This document shows, piece by piece, positions 25,864 through 34,997 of a stretch of 64,000 bases of DNA (its first letter is position 1; every line of letters starts with the position of its first letter). This DNA is from Micromonospora saelicesensis (GTDB lineage Bacteria; Actinomycetota; Actinomycetes; Mycobacteriales; Micromonosporaceae), in assembly GCF_900091575.1 (NCBI RefSeq), contig NZ_FMCR01000004.1:1-64000 (forward strand), given 5' to 3'. Below the pieces are notes generated by a model. It searched no databases, was not told where the DNA came from, and worked only from the letters and a program-made list of their open reading frames with translations. The position numbers and the translations under genes are program-made.

Positions 25864-26865
25864 ATGTCCGACGCGCCGCCGCCCGACCCGACCCCCTCGT
25901 CCGCCCCGGACCCGGCCTCCCACACACCCCCGCCGGATCCGACGGCGCCGCCGTCCTCGGCTCCGTTTCCGGCCTCCGACCCGCTGGCTCCGGGCCAGCC
26001 GTGGGCACCGCAGGCCCCCTGGTCACCGCCCCCGCCGGCCGCGCCATGGGCACCGTCTCCGCCCGCCACCCAGTGGACGCCACAACCGTCCCCGACACCG
26101 TGGACGCCCGACCCGCAGACGCCCCCGTGGTCGCCCGACGCCGCAGGCCCGCCGCCGGCCGGATCGCCACCGCCGGCGGGGTGGCCGATGCCCGACCAGC
26201 AGTCGCCGACCGCTGGCTGGCCACCGCCCGGCTATCCGCCGCCCGGCACCGGCTGGCCGCCGCCCGGCTATCCGCCGCCGTACGCCTACCCCGGGTATCC
26301 GCAGGTGCCCGGCAAGCCGGCCACGAGCGGCGGGCGGATCGTCGGGGTCGTCGCCGCGGCCTTCGTGGTACTCGTCCTGCTCGTGTGTGGCTGCCTCTGC
26401 GCGGGTGGCCTGTGGCTCGACCCGACCAACTCGGACCCGATCGCTGAGGATCCGTGGGTCGTCCCCGACGACGACGGCTGGACGGAGCCCACCACTGGGC
26501 CGATCATTCCGGGGAGACCCACCACCAGGCCATCCACCGCACCGCCAACCCCCAGCAAGAAGCCGATAACCCGACCGACCTCAGGACCGGCACCCGTGAC
26601 TGTGGTCTACGAGCTCAGCGGGTCGGGTGTCGTCGACCTCGCGTACTTCGACGCCGAGAGTGACCTCATCCACGTCGACGGCCAGAAGCTGCCCTGGCGG
26701 ACCACCATCCGCACCAACGGCAAGACCAGGGTGATGGTGGAGGCCAGATGGGCCGACGATGAGGGTGAGAGACCACTCGACTGCACCGTCACGGTCACCG
26801 GCGCCGGCAAGCCGGTCGTCAACAAGACCCGGGGGTACTGGTCGACCAGTTGCGGGCCAGAGTGA
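25864..26865 (+). CDS. Proline-rich membrane protein with MmpS-like C-terminal domain
   Basis: 333 residues from the ATG at 25864. The first 150 residues are a Pro-rich cytoplasmic region with repeats such as GWPPPGYPPPGT. A single membrane helix (about 160-183, IVGVVAAAFVVLVLLVCGCLC) is followed by a Thr/Pro-rich spacer and an extracellular domain (VTVVYELSGSGVVDLAYF, LPWRTTIRTNGKTRVMVEARW). That domain resembles MmpS transport-accessory proteins. No MmpL partner is adjacent. A Pro-rich N-terminus suggests protein-protein contacts. Confidence 0.78.
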   Translation: MSDAPPPDPTPSSAPDPASHTPPPDPTAPPSSAPFPASDPLAPGQPWAPQAPWSPPPPAAPWAPSPPATQWTPQPSPTPWTPDPQTPPWSPDAAGPPPAGSPPPAGWPMPDQQSPTAGWPPPGYPPPGTGWPPPGYPPPYAYPGYPQVPGKPATSGGRIVGVVAAAFVVLVLLVCGCLCAGGLWLDPTNSDPIAEDPWVVPDDDGWTEPTTGPIIPGRPTTRPSTAPPTPSKKPITRPTSGPAPVTVVYELSGSGVVDLAYFDAESDLIHVDGQKLPWRTTIRTNGKTRVMVEARWADDEGERPLDCTVTVTGAGKPVVNKTRGYWSTSCGPE

Positions 26866-26905
26866 GGCTGGGGTTCGGGCGGTGGATGGCCGTAGGCTGG
26901 CGCAG

Positions 26906-28102
26906 GTGACGACGAGCACCGATGTCGACCCGCTGGTGGCCCGGATGCGGCCGTTCGGCACGACGATCTTCGCCGAGATGTCCGCCCTCGCCGTACGCAC
27001 CGGCGCGGTCAACCTCGGCCAGGGCTTTCCCGACACCGACGGCCCGCCGGAGATGCTGGCCGCCGCCGCCGAGGCGCTGCGCGGCGGGCAGAACCAGTAC
27101 CCGCCGGGCCCGGGGATCCCCGCCCTGCGCGCGGCCGTCGCGGCGCATCAGCGGCGGTTCTACGACCTGGCGTACGACCCGGACAGCGAGATCGTGATCA
27201 CGGCGGGTGCGACCGAGGCGGTCGCGGCGAGCATCCTCGCGCTCTGCGAACCGGGCGACGAGGTGGTCTGCTTCGAGCCGTACTACGACTCGTACGCCGC
27301 CTCGATCGCGCTGGCCGGCGCGGTCCGCCGGCCGGTGACGCTGCGCCCCACGGCCGACGGCCGGTACGCCTTCGACCCGGCGGCGCTGCGTGCGGCGTTC
27401 GGCCCGCGCACCCGGCTGGTGCTGCTGAACTCGCCGCACAATCCGACCGGCAAGGTCTTCACCCCGGCCGAGTTGGCACAGGTCGCCGAGTTGTGCCAGG
27501 AGTTCGGCGCGTACGCGGTCACCGACGAGGTGTACGAGCACCTGGTCTTCACCGACGCGGCGAGCCCGCACGTGCCGCTGGCCAGCCTGCCCGGGATGCG
27601 GGAGCGGACGCTGCGCATCTCGTCGGCCGGCAAGACGTTCTCCTGCACGGGGTGGAAGGTCGGCTGGGCGAGCGGCCCGGCGGCGCTGGTCTCGGCGGCG
27701 CTCCGGGTCAAGCAGTTCCTCACCTATGTCAACGCCGCGCCGCTGCAACCGGCGGTGGCGGTGGCGCTGGCCCTGCCGGACGACTACTACATCGGCTTCC
27801 GGGACGGTCTCCGGCAGCGGCGTGACCAGCTCGTCTTAGGTCTGACCGACGCCGGGTTCGAGGTGCTCGACTCCGAGGGGACGTACTTCGTCACCGCCGA
27901 CATCACCGCCCTCGGCGGCCGGGACGGTGTGGAGTTCTGCCGCTCGTTGCCGGAGCGCTGCGGTGTGGTGGCGGTGCCCACCCAGGTCTTCTACGACGAC
28001 GTCGACGCGGGCCGGCGGCTGGTCCGGTTCGCCTTCTGCAAGCGCCCGGAGGTGCTGACCGAGGCGGTCACCCGGCTGCGCGCTCTGGGCTCGGGTCGCT
28101 GA
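26906..28102 (+). CDS. PLP-dependent class I aminotransferase (DapC/YbdL-like)
   Basis: 398 residues from the GTG at 26906. Fold-type I motifs are NLGQGFPDTDGPP near the N-terminus, LLNSPHNPTGKVF, and the PLP lysine Lys243 in SSAGKTFSCTGWKVGW. The sequence is closest in appearance to N-succinyldiaminopimelate or methionine-glutamine aminotransferases. Codon 311 (27836-27838) is TTA, a rare leucine codon in this GC-rich DNA. The last 35 nt overlap the convergent PadR gene. Confidence 0.88.
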   Translation: MTTSTDVDPLVARMRPFGTTIFAEMSALAVRTGAVNLGQGFPDTDGPPEMLAAAAEALRGGQNQYPPGPGIPALRAAVAAHQRRFYDLAYDPDSEIVITAGATEAVAASILALCEPGDEVVCFEPYYDSYAASIALAGAVRRPVTLRPTADGRYAFDPAALRAAFGPRTRLVLLNSPHNPTGKVFTPAELAQVAELCQEFGAYAVTDEVYEHLVFTDAASPHVPLASLPGMRERTLRISSAGKTFSCTGWKVGWASGPAALVSAALRVKQFLTYVNAAPLQPAVAVALALPDDYYIGFRDGLRQRRDQLVLGLTDAGFEVLDSEGTYFVTADITALGGRDGVEFCRSLPERCGVVAVPTQVFYDDVDAGRRLVRFAFCKRPEVLTEAVTRLRALGSGR

Positions 28103-28700
28103 CCCGCCCGGAGCCGGCCGACTCTGGGTCGGTCGCCGACTGATCCGCTGTCGACGCCGCGAGTCGAGTGAGTAGTTGGCCCTCGTCACCGAGCAGCACC
28201 GACTCGGCGTCGTCCACGAACGACAGGTCCGCTGTCACATGCCGGCTGGCCGCGGTGAGCAGCAACCCGACCACCGGGTCCTCGGCGGCCCTCCGTAGGC
28301 CGTCCAGATTGCGCAGCTCGCGCAACAGGTGCCCACGCTGGTTGCTCAGCACCGCGCGAACAGTGGCCGCGGAGCCGGACCGGGCGGCGGCGGTGACCTT
28401 GAGGAAGAAGTCGTCCCGGAATCCGCCGCTGCGCGGGCTCGGCTCGGCCAGCCACCGCGCCAACTCCGCGCGGCCGGCCGGGGTGATCTCGTAGACCACC
28501 CGGTCCGGCTTGATCGGCTGCGGCTGCCGTTCGGCGACGACCAGGTCGTCCCGGGAGAGCCGGTCGAGGATCTGGTAGAGGTGGCCGATGTTCAGCGGCC
28601 CCCACTGCGGGCCGACGGCGGCCTCGAACGCGCCCTTGAGCTGGTAGCCGTGGCTCGGGCCACCAGCGAGCAGGGCGAGGACAGCGTGCTGGATCGCCAT
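28068..28700 (-). CDS. PadR-family transcriptional regulator
   Basis: 210 residues. The N-terminal winged helix (LALLAGGPSHGYQLKGAFEAAVG, GHLYQILDRLSRDDLVVAE, YEITPAGRAELARWLAEP) is a classic PadR domain, followed by the helical dimerisation part. It is divergent from an FtsX-type ABC permease with 73 nt between them, and a small palindrome lies in that gap. It probably represses both itself and the ABC system, in the manner of PadR regulators of exporters. Confidence 0.92.
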   Translation of the reverse strand: MAIQHAVLALLAGGPSHGYQLKGAFEAAVGPQWGPLNIGHLYQILDRLSRDDLVVAERQPQPIKPDRVVYEITPAGRAELARWLAEPSPRSGGFRDDFFLKVTAAARSGSAATVRAVLSNQRGHLLRELRNLDGLRRAAEDPVVGLLLTAASRHVTADLSFVDDAESVLLGDEGQLLTRLAASTADQSATDPESAGSGRVSDPSPERAAG

Positions 28701-28722
28701 GTCACCTCCGGTACGGGTCTTG

Positions 28723-28735
28723 CATTGTCACAATG
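28723..28735. promoter_or_regulatory. Candidate PadR operator in the divergent promoter region
   Basis: CATTGT-c-ACAATG is a perfect 6-bp inverted repeat with a 1-nt centre. It is the only AT-rich patch in the 73-nt gap between padR and the permease gene. PadR operators often have this dyad type. Confidence 0.5.
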
Positions 28736-28773
28736 TATCGCGCAGAGTGGGAGCCAGCACACGGGGAGGCGCG

Positions 28774-31599
28774 ATGCTCGGCTTCATCTGGAGACAGCTC
28801 CGCGGCCGTGCGGGACGGTCGGTGGCGCTGCTGGTCGGCGTGCTGGTGGCCACCACCGGCTTCGTGGTCCTGACCGGCGCCACCACCACCTCCCGCCTGG
28901 ACGTCACCGGCACCGTCGAGCGCAACACCCAGGTCGCCTACGAGATCCTGGTCCGTCCGAAGGGGACCCGCACCTCGCTGGAGGCCGAGCGCGGGCTGGT
29001 CCGCCCCAACTATCTCTCCGGGCTGTTCGGCGGCATCACCACCCAGCAGTACGAGCAGGTGACCGCCGTACCCGGCATCGAGGTGGCGGCCCCGATCGCG
29101 ATGCTCGGCTATTCCACCACGCTGCTGCCGACGCCGATCGACCTCACCGAGGCCGTCGACCGCTCGCTGGATCGTCAGGTCATCCGGGTCGACCCGACCT
29201 TCCACGCCGAACGCGGTCTCTCCAGCGCACCGGGCAAACCCCGGTACGTCTACGTGACCACGAAGCCGTTGATCTACCCCCGGATCGACTGGGGGACCGA
29301 CAGTAACGCCGTGCCGTACTCCGATGGGCGGTCCTACTCCTGGTCGGACACCTGCGGGCCGACCCCCCGCGAGGTGCAGCCAGACGGGCGCAGCCTTCCC
29401 ATCTGCGATCCCGGATACGCGCTGCTGGGCAACCCGGGCACCTACTCAGAGCGCGAGGACTGGTCCCTGCACGCCGTCCAACTGCTGCCCGACGGCCGGT
29501 TCCAAGCCGACTCCTACATCCTCGCGACCGACCGGGACGGCTCCGCCACGCCCTCCGACCGGCTGGTGATGGCGTACGACCTGACCGTGCCGTTCCTCCT
29601 GGCCGCTGTGGACCCGGCGGCCGAGGAACAACTCGTCGGACTCGACGATGCAGTGGTCACCGGTCGAGCCGTCCGCATTGACGACAAGGTCGCCGTCAAC
29701 CCCCGGGGCTCAGCGGACAACCACGAGGTCCCGGTCCTCGTCACCAACCGACCCTTCATCGACGAGTCGCTGGCGGCCAGGTTCACCCGGCTCGCGATCA
29801 GCCCCGCAGGGGTGGAGGCGATCGACCTGGAGAAGACGTTGAGCCGCCCCGGGGGGACTCCCGCCGGGTCCGGTCGGTACGACCTCACCGCCGGGCACCA
29901 GGCGATGCTCACCGAGGAGCTTTCTCTGGCCGGGTGCTGCCACGGCCAACTTCAGACGATCGTGCAGTCGGCCGAAGTGCAGTACGACCGGCTACCCGAC
30001 GGCAGCCTGCGGGCCCGCCAGCAACCGCCCGGCGACCCCGAGGTGTACGGCAAGATGGAGGCGTTCAACCCGCTGCCCCGACCCTGGCTCGCCGACGACA
30101 CCGGGTCCCGATCGATCCGGGCGCTGCCACTACCCGTGGGCGCGAACACCGCCAATCGTTTCTGGCGGGCCGTCGGTGTCTTCGACCCGGGCCGGCTGGC
30201 CGGGTTCAGTGACCTCGGCCAACTGCCGCTGGAGACCTACCAGGCGCCGACGGCACAGGGTGCCGACGACCGCAGCCGGGCAGCGCTGGGCGGTCAACCG
30301 CTGGCGCCCAGCGGCAATCCCGCCGGCTACCTCTCGGCGCCGCCGCTGCTCCTCACCAACCTCGGCAGTGTGCCGAAAATCCTGGAGGGTGGCGGCGGGC
30401 CACAGGCCAAGGCCCCGATCAGCGCCATCCGGGTACGGGTGGCCGACGTGGGCGGCTACACCGAGCGGTCGGCCGAGCGGGTCCGACTGGTCGCCGAGCA
30501 GATCGCGGCACGCACCGGGCTGGACGTGGACATCACCCTCGGCTCGTCGGGGGCGCCGCAGACCGTGGAGCTGCCCGCCGGCTCGTTCGGCCGGCCGATG
30601 CTGCGGCTGACCGAGAACTGGTCCGCACTCGGCGTGGCGTCGGTCATCACCCAGGCGGTGGACCGTAAGAGCCTGGTGCTCTTCGTGCTGGTGCTGGTGG
30701 TCTGCGTGCTCTTCCTCGGCAACGCGGTCAGCGCCGCCGTCCGGGACCGGCGCTCCGAACTGGCGGTGCTCTCGTGTCTCGGCTGGCCGGTTCGCCGCAT
30801 CGCGGCGCTGATCCTGGGCGAGGTCGCAGTGCTCGGGCTCATCGCCGGTCTGCTCTCGCTGACCCTCGCGGCGCCGCTCGGGATGGCGCTCGGCATCGAC
30901 GTCGACTGGCGGCGGTCGGCCCTGGCCGTACCCATCGCCCTGCTGCTCGCGATGGCAGCGGGCCTGGTGCCGGCGCTGCGGGCCGCGCGCACCCACCCGG
31001 CCGCCGCCCTCCGCCCGATCGTCGCTCCCGCTGGCTGGGTACGCCGGCCACGCACCCTCTTCGGGTTGACGCTGGTGAATCTGGCCCGCACCCCCGGGCG
31101 TACGTTCCTCGGCGCCGGCGCGCTGGCCATCGGGGTGGCCGCGCTGACGCTGGTCACCGCCGCCGCGTGGGCGTTCCGGGGCGCGATAGTCGGCAGTCTG
31201 CTCGGCGACGTGGTTTCGCTGAGCGTGCGCGGCGCGGACACCGTGGCCGCTGCGGCCACCGTGCTGCTCGGTGCCGCTGCGGTGGCGGACGTGCTCTACC
31301 TGAACATCCGCGACCGGGCCGCCGAGTTGGCCACCCTGCGGGCGGTCGGCTGGACCGACGCCGAACTCGGCCGGCTGGTCGGCTACGAGGGGCTGACGCT
31401 GGGGCTCGTCGGTTCGACGACCGGCGCGGCGATCGGCCTGGCCAGCGCGGGTTGGCTGATCGGCGCCCTTCCCGGCGCGCTGCTCCTGGTGGCCGTGCTG
31501 GTCGCGCTGGCGGGCGCGTTGGTCAGCGCCTTCGCCGCGCTGGTGCCCGCCGCCCTGTTGCCGCGCCTACGACCCGCCCGACTTCTGGCAGAGGAGTAG
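28774..31599 (+). CDS. FtsX/MacB-like ABC transporter permease
   Basis: 941 residues from the ATG at 28774 (MLGFIWRQLRGRAGRSVALL) with a gggagg-type ribosome site. One membrane helix lies near the start. A roughly 600-residue extracytoplasmic region follows, then FtsX-type helices (LVLFVLVLVVCVLFLGNAVS, VAVLGLIAGLLSLTLAAPLG and others) ending ARPARLLAEE. It is followed after 5 nt by its ATPase. Such pairs export peptides, lipids or antibiotics, or act on the cell envelope. Regulation is probably by the divergent PadR protein. Confidence 0.85.
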   Translation: MLGFIWRQLRGRAGRSVALLVGVLVATTGFVVLTGATTTSRLDVTGTVERNTQVAYEILVRPKGTRTSLEAERGLVRPNYLSGLFGGITTQQYEQVTAVPGIEVAAPIAMLGYSTTLLPTPIDLTEAVDRSLDRQVIRVDPTFHAERGLSSAPGKPRYVYVTTKPLIYPRIDWGTDSNAVPYSDGRSYSWSDTCGPTPREVQPDGRSLPICDPGYALLGNPGTYSEREDWSLHAVQLLPDGRFQADSYILATDRDGSATPSDRLVMAYDLTVPFLLAAVDPAAEEQLVGLDDAVVTGRAVRIDDKVAVNPRGSADNHEVPVLVTNRPFIDESLAARFTRLAISPAGVEAIDLEKTLSRPGGTPAGSGRYDLTAGHQAMLTEELSLAGCCHGQLQTIVQSAEVQYDRLPDGSLRARQQPPGDPEVYGKMEAFNPLPRPWLADDTGSRSIRALPLPVGANTANRFWRAVGVFDPGRLAGFSDLGQLPLETYQAPTAQGADDRSRAALGGQPLAPSGNPAGYLSAPPLLLTNLGSVPKILEGGGGPQAKAPISAIRVRVADVGGYTERSAERVRLVAEQIAARTGLDVDITLGSSGAPQTVELPAGSFGRPMLRLTENWSALGVASVITQAVDRKSLVLFVLVLVVCVLFLGNAVSAAVRDRRSELAVLSCLGWPVRRIAALILGEVAVLGLIAGLLSLTLAAPLGMALGIDVDWRRSALAVPIALLLAMAAGLVPALRAARTHPAAALRPIVAPAGWVRRPRTLFGLTLVNLARTPGRTFLGAGALAIGVAALTLVTAAAWAFRGAIVGSLLGDVVSLSVRGADTVAAAATVLLGAAAVADVLYLNIRDRAAELATLRAVGWTDAELGRLVGYEGLTLGLVGSTTGAAIGLASAGWLIGALPGALLLVAVLVALAGALVSAFAALVPAALLPRLRPARLLAEE

Positions 31600-31604
31600 C
31601 AGTC

Positions 31605-32351
31605 ATGAGCGAGCAGATCGGTAGCGCGATCTCGGTCGACCACCTGACACGGCGATTCGGCACCGGGGCGGACCAGCTGACCGCGGTCGACGACGTGTCC
31701 CTGACCGTCGCGGCCGGCTCGGTGGTGGCGTTGACCGGGCCGAGCGGGTCGGGCAAGTCGACGCTGCTGCATCTCATCGGCGCGATCGAGCAGGCCGACG
31801 AGGGCAGCGTGACCGTTGACGACGTGGTGGTCAGCGCCCTACGTCGGGCCGCACTGGCCCGCTACCGGCAACGGGTCGGGTTCGTGTTCCAGCGCTACCA
31901 CCTGCTGCCCGCACTCACCGTGCTGGACAACGTGATCGCGCCGGTCCTCCCCCGCCGGGGCCGGGCCGATCACGCGACCCGAGCCCGCGAGTTGCTCGAC
32001 GCGGTCGGCCTGGCCGGGCGGGAGCGCGCCCTGCCCGCGCAGCTCTCCGGTGGCCAGCAGCAACGGGTCGCCATCGCCCGCGCCCTGATGGGGGCGCCGG
32101 GCCTGCTGCTGGCCGACGAGCCCACCGGCAACCTCGACTCCACCACCGGCGGGCAGATCCTCGACCTGCTGCTCGACCTCCGTGAACGGCACGGCATGAC
32201 CATCCTGCTCGCCACCCACGAACAGGCCATCGCTGCCCGCTGCGACCGACTGGTCCGACTGACCGACGGACGCGTCACCGAGGACCTCGACCTCACCGAC
32301 GGCGAGGACCCCGCCGACACGTACGAGCGGGCGGCCCGACTGCGGTTGTGA
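31605..32351 (+). CDS. LolD/MacB-type ABC transporter ATP-binding protein
   Basis: 248 residues from the ATG at 31605. Walker A is GPSGSGKSTLLHL, the signature is LSGGQQQRVAIARAL, and Walker B is LLLADEPTGNLDS, which is typical of the FtsE/LolD class. It pairs with the preceding FtsX-like permease. It is convergent with glmM, with 18 nt between stops. Confidence 0.94.
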   Translation: MSEQIGSAISVDHLTRRFGTGADQLTAVDDVSLTVAAGSVVALTGPSGSGKSTLLHLIGAIEQADEGSVTVDDVVVSALRRAALARYRQRVGFVFQRYHLLPALTVLDNVIAPVLPRRGRADHATRARELLDAVGLAGRERALPAQLSGGQQQRVAIARALMGAPGLLLADEPTGNLDSTTGGQILDLLLDLRERHGMTILLATHEQAIAARCDRLVRLTDGRVTEDLDLTDGEDPADTYERAARLRL

Positions 32352-32369
32352 CGCCGCCCCGAGGTGGTC

Positions 32370-33725
32370 TCAGGCGACCGGGCTCGCGGTGCGGACCAGC
32401 TCGGCGATCCGCTCGGCGACCTCACGGGCGGTCGCCTCGGTGGCGGCCTCGACCATCACCCGGACCAGCGGTTCGGTGCCCGACGGGCGCAGCAGCACCC
32501 GGCCGGTCTCCCCCAGCTCCGCCTCGGCCCGTTCGACCTCGGCGCGTACGGCCGGCGCGGCGGCACCGACGGTACGGTCCCCGACCGGCACGTTGATCAG
32601 CACCTGGGGCAGCTTGGTGACCACCGAGGCCAGCTCGGCGAGGGACTGGCCGGTGGCCGCCATCCGAGCCATCAGGTGCAGGCCGGTGAGCACTCCGTCG
32701 CCGGTGGTGGCGTGCGCGGGCATCACGATGTGGCCGCTCTGCTCACCGCCGAGCGCCAGCCCGGAGGCGCGCAGCTCCTCCAGCACGTACCGGTCGCCGA
32801 CCTTGGTCTCGATCAGCCGGATGCCCTGCGCGGACATCGCGAGCCGCAGCCCGAGGTTGCTCATCACGGTGGCCACCAGGGTGTCCTGGGTGAGCGTGCC
32901 GGCGTCGCGCATGGCGAGCGCGAGGATCGCCATGACCTGGTCGCCGTCCACCTCGTCGCCGTCGGCGGTGACCGCCAGGCAGCGGTCGGCGTCGCCGTCG
33001 TGGGCGATGCCCAGGTGGGCGCCGTGCTCAACCACGGCGGCGCGCAGCGCCTCGATGTGGTTGGAGCCACAGTCGTCGTTGATGTTCAGCCCGTCGGGCT
33101 CCGCGTGGATGGCGATGACCTCCGCGCCGGCCTCCCGGTAGGCGACGGGGGCGACCTCGGCGGCGGCGCCGTTGGCGCAGTCGACCACGACCTTGATCCC
33201 GTCGAGCCGGTGCGGAACGGTGCCCACCAGGTGCTGGACGTAGTGGTCGGCACCGTCGAGCAGGTCGTGCACCCGGCCGACGCCGGCACCGATCGGCCGG
33301 TCCCAGGCGGTGGTGGCGTTCGTCTCGACGGCCGCCTCGATCTGCATCTCGATCTCGTCGGGCAACTTGTGCCCACCGGCGGCGAAGAGCTTGATGCCGT
33401 TGTCCGGCATCGGGTTGTGCGACGCGGAGAGCATCACACCCAGGTCGGCCTTGGCCTCCGCGGTGAGGAACGCCACCGCCGGGGTGGGCAGCACGCCGAC
33501 CCGCACCACGTTGGCACCGGCGCTGGTCAGCCCGGCGACCACGGCGGCCTCCAGCATCTCGCCGCTGGCGCGGGTGTCGCGACCGACGACGGCGAGCGGC
33601 GGATGACTGCGGTCCGTCTCGGCGAGTGTGTGCGCGGCGGCCACCGCGAGTGCCAGCGCCAATTCCGGGGTGAGATCCGCGTTTGCCCGCCCGCGTACGC
33701 CGTCCGTGCCGAACAACCGACCCAT
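32370..33725 (-). CDS. glmM: Phosphoglucosamine mutase
   Basis: 451 residues from MGRLFGTDGVRGRAN at the ATG at 33725. The active-site serine loop is MLSASHNPMPDNG with Ser102, the magnesium loop is DGDADR and the sugar-phosphate loop RPSGTEPLVRVM. It converts glucosamine-6-phosphate to glucosamine-1-phosphate, the step after GlmS (23713-25626). It lies downstream of rplM-rpsI, a conserved actinobacterial order, beyond a terminator. Confidence 0.97.
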   Translation of the reverse strand: MGRLFGTDGVRGRANADLTPELALALAVAAAHTLAETDRSHPPLAVVGRDTRASGEMLEAAVVAGLTSAGANVVRVGVLPTPAVAFLTAEAKADLGVMLSASHNPMPDNGIKLFAAGGHKLPDEIEMQIEAAVETNATTAWDRPIGAGVGRVHDLLDGADHYVQHLVGTVPHRLDGIKVVVDCANGAAAEVAPVAYREAGAEVIAIHAEPDGLNINDDCGSNHIEALRAAVVEHGAHLGIAHDGDADRCLAVTADGDEVDGDQVMAILALAMRDAGTLTQDTLVATVMSNLGLRLAMSAQGIRLIETKVGDRYVLEELRASGLALGGEQSGHIVMPAHATTGDGVLTGLHLMARMAATGQSLAELASVVTKLPQVLINVPVGDRTVGAAAPAVRAEVERAEAELGETGRVLLRPSGTEPLVRVMVEAATEATAREVAERIAELVRTASPVA

Positions 33726-33779
33726 ACCCGCCAACCTCCGAAAGAGCACTGCCAGTGAGGAGAAAGCGGAACGGCCGAC

Positions 33780-33803
33780 CCGCCTCCCCCGAGGGGGAGG
33801 CGG
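33780..33803 (-). terminator. Hairpin after rplM-rpsI
   Basis: An 11-bp GC stem (33780-33790 with 33793-33803) lies 39 nt past the rpsI stop and before glmM. It may limit read-through from the ribosomal operon into glmM. Confidence 0.55.
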
Positions 33804-33841
33804 ACCGGCCGTCCGTCAGAAGTACAACGCGCTGGAAAAGA

Positions 33842-34324
33842 TCAGCGCTTCGAGTACTGGGGAGCCTTACGGGCCTTCTTGAGGCCGTACTTCTTGCTCT
33901 CCTTGACGCGGGCGTCACGGGTGAGGAAGCCGGCCTTCTTCAGGGCCGGGCGGTCGTCCGGCTCGTTGATGATCAGCGCGCGAGCGATGCCCAGCCGGAG
34001 CGCACCGGCCTGGCCGGTGGTGCCGCCGCCACGCAGGTTGGCGATGACGTCGAACTGCTCGGGCTTCTCGGCGGTGACCAGCGGGTCCTTGATGAGCTGC
34101 TGGTGCACCTTGCTCGGGAAGTACGCCTCGAGGTCCTGGCCGTTGCAGGTGATCTTGCCGGTGCCCGGGACGAGGCGGACCCGGACGATGGCCTCCTTGC
34201 GGCGGCCCACGGTCTGGATCGGCCGGTCACCACGAGGCGCGCGGGCAACGGGCGCCGGCGCCTCGGTGGCCTCGGGGGCCTCCGGGGATTCCGGGGCGAC
34301 CTCGGTCTCGATGATGTCGGTCAT
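33842..34324 (-). CDS. rpsI: 30S ribosomal protein S9
   Basis: 160 residues from MTDIIETEVAPESPEAPEA at the ATG at 34324. An acidic/Ala-Pro N-terminal extension of about 40 residues, common in actinobacteria, precedes the S9 domain (TVGRRKEAIVRVRLVPGTG). The C-terminus KKARKAPQYSKR is diagnostic, its last residues reaching the P-site tRNA. It follows rplM by 20 nt. Confidence 0.98.
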   Translation of the reverse strand: MTDIIETEVAPESPEAPEATEAPAPVARAPRGDRPIQTVGRRKEAIVRVRLVPGTGKITCNGQDLEAYFPSKVHQQLIKDPLVTAEKPEQFDVIANLRGGGTTGQAGALRLGIARALIINEPDDRPALKKAGFLTRDARVKESKKYGLKKARKAPQYSKR

Positions 34325-34344
34325 GCTGCTTCCTTCGCCCGCGC

Positions 34345-34788
34345 TCACTGCGCGATCTGCTTGATCTCGAACGGCACCGGCTGCTGCGCGAGGTGCGGGT
34401 GCTCGGCACCGGCGTAGACCTTCAGCTTCTTGATCAGCTGACGGCCGAGCTTGTTGTGCGGGAGCATCCCCTTCACGGCCAGCTCGATGGCCCGCTCGGG
34501 ACGCTTGGTCAGCAGCTCGTCGTAGCCGATCTGCTTCAGACCACCCGGGTAACCGGAGTGGCGGTAAGCGACCTTGGTCTGGCGCTTGTTGCCGGTCAAC
34601 GCAACCTTGCCCGCGTTCACGATGACGACAAAGTCGCCCGTGTCGACGTGCGGCGCGAAAGTCGGCTTGTGCTTACCACGCAGCAACGTGGCGGCGTGGG
34701 TGGCCAGGCGGCCCAGCACGACATCAGAGGCGTCGATGACGTGCCACTGACGCTCGATCTCACCCGGCTTCGGGCTGTACGTACGCAC
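34345..34788 (-). CDS. rplM: 50S ribosomal protein L13
   Basis: 147 residues from a GTG at 34788 (VRTYSPKPGEIERQWHVIDA); the longer open frame is not homologous. Conserved blocks are LGRLATHAATLLRGKHKP and GMLPHNKLGRQLIKKLKVYAG. First gene of the rplM-rpsI operon; its promoter should lie in the 209 nt before narK. Confidence 0.97.
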   Translation of the reverse strand: MRTYSPKPGEIERQWHVIDASDVVLGRLATHAATLLRGKHKPTFAPHVDTGDFVVIVNAGKVALTGNKRQTKVAYRHSGYPGGLKQIGYDELLTKRPERAIELAVKGMLPHNKLGRQLIKKLKVYAGAEHPHLAQQPVPFEIKQIAQ

Positions 34789-34997
34789 AGGTCTACCTTG
34801 TCTCGTCGTCGGTCTGGGGTCGCGCGCCGAGGTGACCAGATCTAGCAGGCCGGACCAGCGCGCACGAACGACCAAGCGTACCTGAAGGGGCACGCCTCTG
34901 GATGTCGTACAACAGCAGGCAACGATACCCGGCGCCCCGTCCGCAGGTCAAAACGGGGGTACGGCCCCGCGCGGCGACGCGCCGAGGGTGTCTCAGC

